Shown one piece after another: positions 56,546 through 64,000 of a stretch of DNA of 64,000 nt. The notes under the pieces are model-generated. The model did no database searches, was not told the origin of the DNA, and saw only the letters and a program-made list of their open reading frames with translations. How positions within the stretch are numbered: position 1 is the stretch's first letter; the number at the start of each line of letters is the position of its first letter. The DNA is from Eonycteris spelaea (taxonomy: Eukaryota; Chordata; Mammalia; Chiroptera; Pteropodidae), in the NCBI GenBank assembly GCA_003508835.1, contig PUFA01000665.1, forward strand, positions 60,081 through 124,080, read 5' to 3'. A program made the translations under genes and the position numbers.

Positions 56546-56988
56546 TCATTTCTGATGCTACTGTCTCAAGTGGAACAGTAATAATCAGCCTCATCCTCAG
56601 GCTGGAGGCCTGCGATGCTCAGATAGGCCGTGTTGCGAGACCTGGACCTGGAGAACCATCTCAGACACCCCAGGGCCGAGAACTCCCGAGCATCACAGTT
56701 TTGGGCAGCACCAGGCATCAGCTGGTACCAGCCTGCACCATAGCTTCCAAGGTTGTTGCTGTTTCCGTGCAGGACAAGGTGACCTTCTGTGCCTCAGACT
56801 CCGACACCGAGGCTTCCTGCCTCAGGCCAGACTGCGCCCAGGTCCCTGGAACAGAGGAACAGAGACGCAGAGAGTGAGACGGGGGCCACTGTGCATGTAG
56901 CATGTGCTGATAAAGTGAGAAACATGTAGCCCCACCAGTCACCTGAGCAGTGAGCAAGGAGGGTGAGGAGGAGAGGGGTCCAGGTCAT
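56546..56988 (-). pseudogene. IGLV: V18: lambda V pseudogene, IGLV1/IGLV10-like
   Basis: Exon 1 is 56988-56943 ([16 protein letters not shown]); exon 2 is 56845-56546. The start QSGLRQEASVSESEAQ and TLSC are in frame, then a one-base deletion in CDR1 (a CTGNSNN-type sequence) shifts the frame. Framework 2 (WYQLMPGAA) and framework 3 ([21 protein letters not shown]) are readable in other frames, and TGA follows three codons after the second Cys. The leader, octamer and heptamer survive. Confidence 0.83.
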
Positions 56989-57090
56989 GTTGGAGATGCC
57001 CCAGACTCTGCTTCTGAGCCCCGCAAGCGAGAGAACCGCACAAAGTCCCTCTTCTCTTCTCCCCTCATGTAGGGCAGCGAGGAACCCCTC

Positions 57091-57098
57091 ATGCAAAT
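57091..57098 (-). promoter_or_regulatory. V18 octamer, perfect
   Basis: Plus strand ATGCAAAT, 103 bp upstream of the V18 ATG. Confidence 0.85.
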
Positions 57099-57290
57099 TG
57101 TTCCTCCCTCCAGTGTCTCTGGGGCTAAATTTGGTGAAAGCAGAGGAGAGGGTGGGGCTGGGGGACACTCTCCTGGGGCCCTCAGCCTCACAGCTGCTGG
57201 TCCCAGTGAGCACAGAGCAGAGGGAGTAGGCAAGGCTCCAGGCTGGTTTCCCAGCTGAGGTCCCAACAGACCTTCGGGGACAGGCCCCCA

Positions 57291-57304
57291 GTGCCCTCTG
57301 CTGC
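57291..57304 (-). promoter_or_regulatory. CTCF-core-like motif 5' of V18
   Basis: 13 of 14 positions, 303 bp upstream of the ATG. Confidence 0.45.
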
Positions 57305-58599
57305 CTCAGAGTCCTGATTCACTTATGCCTGGGGCTGGGTGGTTGGGGCTGAGCAGAGAGAGAGAGAGTGACAATATGGACATCAGCAGTGCCTGGCACA
57401 CCACCCGCCCCACACGGGGCAGAGGCTTTTTATCACGCAGCACGAGCCCCACACCTCACTCCTCACTTCACACACATGGCATCTTCAGCATGAGGTCATC
57501 TTTTGCTCCTTCTGCCTTTTAAATCATGATTTTCAGTCTCCAGACTCAAACCTCGTTAGTTCTGATCAGTATTTTCCCGATGGCCAAAGCCCGTCCCGCT
57601 CAGCAGGGTGTCACGGGAATACTCATGGAATCCTGGGAACAGTGACCGCCGGCCGTGTCCGTGGGCACGGTGGCCTCTAGGACCTTGCTGCGGGTCCGTA
57701 CGGATGACCCCTTTCCAGGAAGTGTCTTCTCAGTCTGGAACCGGAAGCCATGCCCAGATAAAGTCCTTAGGCTGTTAGTTTTCCCTCCACGTGCCACAAG
57801 GCATTCCTCAATTGATGGCTGTGATTGATCAGGAATGATCGTCCCACCCGAAGGGAGAAAAGCGCCCAACTCCAGGACATATAGGAACGCTTTGAGAGGT
57901 AAAACTCAGGAGATCTGTGGCTGATTGGAGCCGTCCCAGAGGCAAGAAGCTGACCCCTCTAGACAACGAGTTAAAGCGGTGACACTGCAAGGGGTGGAAA
58001 CCCAAAGGGGAGGGTTCACCCAGCCCAAGCAGACAAGGGACTGTGGGCCGGGGCTGTTCCACGTGTTCCCCGGGGTGCCCAGCACAGGGAGGCCGGCCAC
58101 GCTGCCCTCGCTCTTGCATCCGGTCTCATCTCTCCAGGTGGCCATCGTACGACCTTAGATCCTCGGGTGTGTGCCTGTAAAGCTCCTTAAAGGGGACGCC
58201 TCCTAACTCCAGGCTCAGCAAATAAGGAAATGACACAATACAGTGACTCATGCAAGATGCCCAGTTAGTTGACGGCAGCTAGTAAAAACAGAATAGCTAC
58301 GACATGAGACGTGTTTATAAAGGTCACATTACGTATAACTTAGAAGCACTGCTCGTTGTGTCTGCATAATAACTTCTCGGTAAAACAACGTTTGCATCTT
58401 AAGTATGTATAACACACTGTGAAGCGGGCTCATGTAAGAAAGACTGCCCACCCGTCCCTGCTGTGTCCTCTTCTATGCAAGTGAGGGCTCCAAATCCTCA
58501 CAGTTTGGTCCCACTAGCACCACTCTGATTCATCAGGAGGAGTTGCCCTGGTTGGTTAGTTGGTTGGTTGAAGGTGTAAATATCTAGTCATGTGTGAGT
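57305..58599. other. Intergenic, nothing recognised
   Basis: No gene, V segment or repeat family recognised. Confidence 0.5.
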
Positions 58600-58860
58600 C
58601 CAGTCAAGGCTTTGGGCATATAGCAAAATAGAATTGTCTGGAATTTTCAGATTGAAGGAGGGAACTGGGGCAGGTTTTCAGCCCATTGGTTAATTTGGGG
58701 CCTGGGAACTCCTTCAGAGAGGTGGCTCGAAGGCAGAAGCACAGTGCAGGAGGCAGCAGCTCAGAGCAGCTTCTCCCTGACGTGCAGAGGGCAAGAGAGT
58801 CCCGTCCAACAATGCCTGCTGGGCTGTTTGTCACTTTGAGCTCAATCCACCTCCAGGAGT
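58600..58860 (-). mobile_element. LTR-like element, minus orientation
   Basis: The reverse complement aligns with part of 58990-59160: CTGCACTGTGCTTCTGC, CTGAAGGAGTT and ACCAATGGGCTGA. With the element below it makes a diverged inverted pair, probably of ERV LTR origin. Confidence 0.45.
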
Positions 58861-58989
58861 CTTAACAGGCACGTTCATCCTCAGGGGTGACAGAACTAAG
58901 CACTATCTAGGTATCGTGAACCTTGAGAAGGAATACAACTCCCAAGAAGGACTCCTCTTACTTAACTGGTCTGAAATTCATAACCAAGA

Positions 58990-59480
58990 ACGAAGGCCAT
59001 TGCTGGCGGAGACCTCTTATTCACACTGCATTTCAGGAGAAAGCCCCAGGCGGACCTGCCAGCATCCTGCACTACTTCTGCTAGCTGAGCTCACTCTTAT
59101 GAAGGAGTTTCTGGAATTGTCATTTGACCAATGGGCTGAGGTCTGCCTCATCCAATTAGAGCTCTAGCCACATCTGCTACTTTACCGACCAATCAGAGCT
59201 GCTTCATATCGACCCATCATATTGACCATTCAGGACGGTGACATTTGGACCAATCCAACTGTGCCAATTTGGGTGCCTCATTTGCATACAAATGGACTGG
59301 CCTGGTGCCAGGGCAGCACTTTAACTGGAAAGCGGGCTTCCCCTTTGTCTTTGTCCACCTTGCGCCTTCACTTCGCACAAAGTTAGGGTCTCTCAGTCAT
59401 CCAGTGGGTCAAATCATGTCAAACTGGGAGAACCCATGTCCCCTTACCTCTGAGCCACTTGTGGGTCTCAGTAATTACAG
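58990..59480 (+). mobile_element. ERV LTR-like element
   Basis: Carries three CCAAT boxes (ACCAATGGGC, ACCAATCAGAG, ACCAATCCAAC) and an ATTTGCAT octamer, an arrangement typical of retroviral LTR promoters. No flanking retroviral genes are visible. Confidence 0.45.
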
Positions 59481-59589
59481 CGCTGAGCCCACTGAGAGGG
59501 GATGGAGGGACCTGGTGTGACCATACCTTGATCTTCCTTTGTCCCCCTCAGAGTGACCACCTGCTGTGTTTCCAGTGCTTACAGACATC

Positions 59590-59670
59590 GTTTAACGTGC
59601 ATTTGTTAAGGATTTCTATATGCCCGGCGTTGGCCTCGGTACAGGAAAGCAGCAGCAGCGGAGAAAACCA
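59590..59670 (-). mobile_element. L2-like 3'-end fragment
   Basis: ATTTGTTAAGGATTTCTATATG followed by a GCCCGGCGTTGG block resembles the reverse of an L2/MIR-type terminus. Diverged. Confidence 0.4.
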
Positions 59671-59692
59671 CCCAACTTCCGCTTCGGAGCAT

Positions 59693-60236
59693 TTACAGGA
59701 TTTCCTGCTCGTCAGTTAACGCGTCTGGGGGAGGCAGGGACAGAGGGGACTGGTGATGAACCTCGAAGTAGGGCCGCAGCGTGTCAGAGAAGGTGGCCTT
59801 GGGAAAGGTGAAGATGTGGGAGGCCGTGTCACTGTTGTAAAAGGACACGACTCCGGCCTCACAGTCGAGGAAGACCCCCACGGCCAGGGGCCGCTCCGTC
59901 AGATGGAGGGGCGTGACGGGGCACGTCAGCGCCATGTAGCCGGCCCTGGGGCACAGCCTGACGTCCCAGAATCCAGACCCTGGCTGCGGCTCCGTGTCCG
60001 TGTTCCTCCACGCTGTCCAAGCAGACCCCTAAATCCCACGCGGTTCCTTTTCCCACATCCCCTTCGAAGTAGTTTCTCCTGAGGGGAAGCCCTCGCGGCC
60101 CAGGACCCAGGGGGAGGTGGCGAATCTGCTGGAGAGAGCGTCCAGGTTCTCCTGGGGGTGTCCCCGAGTCCCTTGTCTCTCATCCTCAGACACGGTGAGT
60201 CACGATGAGCTGTAGCTGCATCCAGACTCGCGCTGA
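59693..60236 (-). pseudogene. TRIM/butyrophilin-like pseudogene: B30.2 (PRY-SPRY) exon
   Basis: The minus strand opens at an AG acceptor (exon from 60236) with a PRY-like SASLDAATAHRDS. It shifts frame, continues through VLGREGF and a [12 protein letters not shown] SPRY block, and after another shift reads [53 protein letters not shown] and a stop at 59693. About 540 nt is normal for a B30.2 exon. At least two frameshifts make it a pseudogene. Similarity to 43600-44000 extends upstream to about 60510. Confidence 0.8.
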
Positions 60237-60510
60237 CTGAAGGAGAGAAGAAAGACATCTTTCTTTTGGTCCCTGAGAGCAGTTCATTTGAAATGACACC
60301 GGCCCGCACAGATGCTGACCCTGTGCGAGCCTGGGTTTGTGACTCATGAAGCAGAAACCGGCTCATCTGCCCAACGGAATTGCAAGGAGGCGGTCAGGGG
60401 CCCGCGCTTCGTGGCTGAGACGCCGTCCGTCCGTCCCCTGGTGGAGCCTCAGCTGCCCTCTCACGTGCGGGTGAAGCTGGGAGACGTCGCACGCAGTCAC
60501 CACCTCTGGC
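60237..60510 (-). pseudogene. Upstream part of the second TRIM-like pseudogene
   Basis: Intron and exon-like sequence matching 43700-43990, CpG-rich. Adjacent bases 60516-60570 are a G-rich GGGGTGG run, after which similarity to the first copy is lost. Confidence 0.6.
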
Positions 60511-60570
60511 GGGGCGTGGGGGGGGTGGAGGGTGTGGGGAGGCGTGGGGGGTTGGTGGGGGGTGGGGGGG

Positions 60571-61258
60571 CTCCATCTCAGTGTCTCTAATCCCTGAGTG
60601 TTCCCAGCCTCAAGGACAATGTGGCATGAGCCTAAGATCTCCATGGATGAGGAGGAGGTGGCTCTTACAGAACCAGCCTCAGTGCTGAGGGAGCCTGACC
60701 ATGATGTCCCGATGGTCACAGGGAGGTCACACCCAGTCACATCTCACTGTGAAGAAGAGGCCGTTGGCTCAGCTTTCCTGGAGCTACAGAGACCGGCTTC
60801 CTCTGAGCCCCAGGAGGCAAATGTCAGTCCCCAGAGACAGGCCACATGAGCAGGTGTGGAGGGGAAATGCTTCACTATTAGGCTGGTCACTGGGAGAACG
60901 GCCTGGCTTGCTGGACCCAGTGAACAACGAGAAGCTCTCAGATGACCACAGCTCTGAGCCCAGTCTAGACCCAGGCCTGGCCGTGGGAGGGGTCAACCAC
61001 CTCTTCCTCGTTATGAACCCCTTGGAAGGGTACGTCGCCCGAAGCCCTGATGCATGCCTTTGTGCACATGATCGGATTGAGAAGATATTAGCAGTGGATC
61101 AGATGAACTGTTTAAGGAAAACGAGAAGACATCTGCTCACGTATGGGTCCAAGGGAACATGATGCTGAATGAAGAAGTGACAACAGCTGTCACCTGTGAG
61201 TCAGACATGGCCCCAGGCAAGGCAGGGATGACTGACCCAGGCAGGGAGAGCACAGGGA
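60571..61258. other. Spacer, nothing recognised
   Basis: No gene or repeat family recognised between the TRIM-like pseudogene and the V19 RSS. Confidence 0.5.
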
Positions 61259-61297
61259 GGTCTCAGCATCACTTCCCCATGAGTCTGCAGCACTGTG
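61259..61297 (-). promoter_or_regulatory. V19 recombination signal, poor nonamer
   Basis: Nonamer position reads GGTCTCAGC (4 mismatches), 23-bp spacer, perfect heptamer complement CACTGTG. Confidence 0.7.
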
Positions 61298-61773
61298 TAA
61301 CTTTTAGTGTCATCGTGCCATGTAGCACAGTAAGTCGGCCTCGTCCTCAGGCTGGAGCCCGGAGATGAGCAGAAGCCCTGCGTTGGCCAGACGTCTTTGG
61401 ATCCAGAGAGCGGCTGGGGACCCCGGGCCCTGGTGCTTCTGTGAGTCTGACTTATAGGCCAGGAGATACTGGGGAGGGCTCCTGGCTTCTGCTGGTACCA
61501 GCTTATGACATAGCCGCCAACATTGAAGCCACTGATCAGAGTGCAGCTGAGTCTGGCAGTTGATCCCTGAGATGTGGAAAGTGAGGGAGGCTGAGTCAGC
61601 ACAGCCTGGGAGAAGGAACCTGCAAACACAGACAATCGTGGGTCATAGGTCAGGGAACAGGGTAAAGGATGTGAAGAAGAAATGACAGAAGCAAGCTGGG
61701 GACGCCCCTGTAGTCACCTGTCCCCACCTGTGCACTGAGAGAGGAGCACGAGGAGCACGGGGGTCCAGGCCAT
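61298..61773 (-). pseudogene. IGLV: V19: IGLV5-like, stop-free but multiply shifted
   Basis: Exon 1 is 61773-61728 (same leader as V7); exon 2 is 61619-61298. QAVLTQPPSLSTSQG, Cys (RLSC), Trp in SWYQQKPG are in frame. Compared with V10, four one-base deletions and one two-base deletion follow, for a net loss of six bases. The exon therefore has no stop and regains frame just at the second Cys (YCATWHDD). Most of framework 3 and CDR2 is in wrong frames and the usual EDEADY is lost. It also has the poorest nonamer, so it is most likely dead. Confidence 0.82.
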
Positions 61774-61931
61774 GGTGCACGCAGCCCCTGAGCCCACAGT
61801 GGGGCTGGGCTGCCCCAGGCCTCCTTTTCTTCTCCACCCTCCGCCAGAGGAGGGGCTGTGCATGCAAATGTGTGTCCATCCAGTGACCGCCCAGCCCCTC
61901 CCTGAGCCCTGGTGCTGGAGCTCAGCTCACA
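61723..61931 (-). repeat. Leader/promoter tract identical to V7
   Basis: Counterpart of 23484-23692; see the V7 tract. Confidence 0.8.
61862..61869 (-). promoter_or_regulatory. V19 octamer, perfect
   Basis: Plus strand ATGCAAAT, 89 bp upstream of the V19 ATG. Confidence 0.85.
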
Positions 61932-62156
61932 CCAGACTGAGGAGGATGGAGGTTGGCTTCACCCCCTGGGAGAGCCCTGGGAGGAAGCACCTGCTGAGAC
62001 CACACAAAGGTCCTCGCTCAGGAGACTCCGCCAGGCCAGAGAGGACACAGCTGCTGAGTCCCACGAGGGAGCACAGAGAATGGCCACTTGGCCCAGGCTT
62101 CTTTGAGTGACTGGTCCTCACTGAGCAGCTACAGAGAGCCATTGGGCAGTCCCACA

Positions 62157-62170
62157 GGGCCCCCTGCTGG
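62157..62170 (-). promoter_or_regulatory. CTCF-core-like motif 5' of V19
   Basis: 13 of 14 positions, 384 bp upstream of the ATG, matching the V7 spacing (383 bp). Confidence 0.45.
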
Positions 62171-62939
62171 TGGCAGGACACACACCTCCCCTGGGCCCAG
62201 AGTCCTGAGAGCCCAGCTGGTTTGTGCTGCTCAACTATCGCTGCCTCTGTTCACGCATCCTTGGTCTGGTCCCCAGATGCTGCGATCCTAATGCACTGTG
62301 TTGATGTTGTGGTTTATTACTCCTAGAGTAAGGTCCACGAGACTTGCCAATGTGTACATATACAACTATGTAAGGTGTCAGAGCACTTAGAGTACATTCT
62401 AGAAGAAGCTAAATGACCCAGGTGGGCATCAGGTCTGCTGTCAGAGCCACGGGGACAGTGGATGGTTAGAAAGGCTTGAAGGGGCTCTCCAAGGAAATGG
62501 TATAGAAAAGAATTTTCCAGGAAAACACTCAGTGGCATTTTCAAAAGAGGACCGTTCTGCAAACATTTCAGTCATGTCACGTGTGAACTGCTTCATAGAG
62601 ATTCCTTTGAATTAGTGTTTGGTAAAAAATGAAAAAATAAAAAAATAATAATGGATTGCTTAGGCTTCACCTTTACCTGTGGAATGTGTAACACTCTAAT
62701 TTAGGAACTAACTTTACAGTCTCACCTGGCAGTTTCAGGATCTTTATTTCACAGGTTTGTTGTCAGGGTTTTGTCTTGGGTGTCATACAATTGGCTTATG
62801 TTTTAAATAAACGTGTCCCAGCTGTACTTTCTTCCCCATTGCTTTATTGTACTAAAAGCTAAATATGAGACTGTGAGTGTTTGCAGATGGGGTGGATGTG
62901 TGAGCAGCCGCATAAAGAAACCACGTGTCCTTTTGGGGT
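62171..62939. other. Spacer, nothing recognised
   Basis: Non-coding, AT-rich around 62600-62660. Confidence 0.5.
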
Positions 62940-63480
62940 GAGACGGCATCTGATGCCAGCTCCCAGGATGCAGAAGAGGAAGGTGACTGTGCTAGCACCA
63001 CCTGTGGTCAGGACACTGTGAGGTGGGGATCCTCAGCAAGGACCCCGAGGTGACCTGAGAGGGCAGAGTCTTGGGGATGGGAGCAAAAGGGACCTGCACT
63101 GAGATGTAGAGGTCAGAGGTTCATGAGCTGGGCCTCTGGAACATTCCTCAGATGCATTAAACCAAGGAGAAGCACCCAGGTCATGGGGGGCACTGGCGCT
63201 ACTGTGGTCTCTTGAGACTCCTTCACTCTTCTGACTCCGCCAGGGAACAGAAGACCTTGAAGGGGCTTTTGTGCCGCTTTCTACATATCCTGAGGCTATT
63301 CGGTATTTAGATTGGTGCTCACATATGGAAGTGGGTGAGATGCTACCTGAAATTGATCTTTTATAAGATATTGAAAAGGTCACGGAGGCAGAAGTGAAGT
63401 TTTATGTGACAGGAGTCACCTGGCCAGGGTCCCCTGCTCAGGTACCAGCATCCACAGAACAACACTCAACAAGAACTAAC
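62940..63480. repeat. Duplicated non-coding element, copy 2
   Basis: Counterpart of 54240-54800, here directly followed by the L2 + LTR cassette. Confidence 0.65.
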
Positions 63481-63499
63481 GGCGAGGGTAGAGGACACT

Positions 63500-63575
63500 T
63501 CTTGTTTGTCTGTAGTGTATTGTGAACCCCTAGACCCAAGTCAGGGACATAGTAGGTATTCAGGAAAGGGTGTGG
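63500..63575 (+). mobile_element. L2 3'-end fragment
   Basis: Fourth copy of the L2 piece (CATAGTAGGTATTCAGG), next to the LTR as in the other units. Confidence 0.65.
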
Positions 63576-63649
63576 ATGCACATCAAATGGACAGTAGACT
63601 CCCCGGAGACAGAGGCAGCTACTTTCTGTGTCTTGGGTTTTTGTTTTGA

Positions 63650-64000
63650 CAACTTGATACGGATTGAACTGTGTCCTCTCAAAATCCTACATGGAATCCA
63701 AACCCCCAATGTGACTGTTTCTGGAGATTGGGCCTCTTAGGAGGTAAGAGAGATGATCGAGGTCATAAGGTGGTGTTCTAATCAGTAGGGTTGGTGTCTT
63801 TTTAATGAAGGAGGAAAAACCAGAAGTAAGTGCACAGAAAATGTCTTGTGGGGACTCCGTGAGAATGCAGCTATCTGCCAGCCAACGAGCAAAGTATCAG
63901 GGGAGACCCACCTGCCCACACCTACATCTTGGACTTCCCGCCCTCACACCTGCGAGAACACACTTTTCTGCTGGTTCAGCCTCCCCGTGTGTAAATTATG
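63650..64000 (-). mobile_element. ERVL-MaLR LTR (MLT1-type), runs to the window edge
   Basis: Very similar to 45540-45905. In the other copies an IGLV1 RSS starts within a few hundred bases after this LTR. Confidence 0.78.

Noticed and set aside
1..64000. J-lambda or C-lambda segments, VPREB, or an intact non-immunoglobulin gene
   Set aside because: No 12-RSS with a J motif, C-domain exon or surrogate light-chain exon was recognised on either strand.
1..64000. CRISPR arrays, operons, ribosome binding sites or other prokaryotic systems
   Set aside because: The sequence is intron-containing vertebrate DNA; the only regular repeats are microsatellites and segmental duplications.

Overview
This window is a stretch of a mammalian immunoglobulin lambda variable-gene (IGLV) cluster. 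The evidence is a run of two-exon V segments (46-nt leader exon, about 85-190 nt intron, roughly 300-nt V exon). Each carries a recombination signal (heptamer, 23-bp spacer, nonamer) directly after the V exon and mostly an ATTTGCAT octamer 90-110 bp upstream of the ATG. Subgroups resembling IGLV1, IGLV5, IGLV7, IGLV8 and IGLV10 are present. Fragments of L1, L2, ERVL-MaLR LTRs and a TRIM/butyrophilin B30.2 pseudogene fit a placental mammal. I found no lineage-diagnostic SINE, so I do not name an order or species.

I number the V segments V1 to V19 by rising coordinate. All 19, plus one isolated leader-exon relic at 30.3 kb, lie on the minus strand. The J-C clusters should therefore lie beyond base 1, and joining would be by deletion. 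V1 (IGLV7-like), V3 and V10 (IGLV5), V4 (IGLV1), V8 (IGLV10) and probably V14 (IGLV1, odd CDR3 end) look usable. V7 and V19 (IGLV5) keep an open reading frame only through several compensating deletions. V2, V5, V6, V9, V11, V12, V13, V15, V16, V17 and V18 are broken or fragmentary. No J, C, VPREB or other intact gene was seen.

Layout: 1-1175 is a copy of 30576-31845. V1 lies at 3.7-4.1 kb. 4.4-8.3 kb holds no recognised gene but has a CpG-rich patch and a MaLR LTR. V2 with its flank (8.4-10.1 kb) is paralogous to V12 with its flank (39.1-41.0 kb). The V3+V4 block (11.8-18.0 kb) is paralogous to the V10+V11 block (32.3-37.6 kb), apart from a 1.2-kb difference. V5-V9 occupy 20-28.4 kb. V13, V14 and V17 (41.5, 46.2, 52.9 kb) are further IGLV1 units, several preceded by the same L2 + LTR cassette. 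The last copy of that cassette, at 63.5-64.0 kb, predicts another IGLV1 gene just outside the window. TRIM-like pseudogene pieces sit at 43.6-45.0 and 59.7-60.5 kb.

The most notable pattern is a CTCF-core-like motif, always in the same orientation, 250-385 bp upstream of the ATG of most V segments. I see no wholly new system. A caution: many breaks are single-base, often homopolymer, deletions relative to paralogues, so some pseudogene calls could be sequencing errors.
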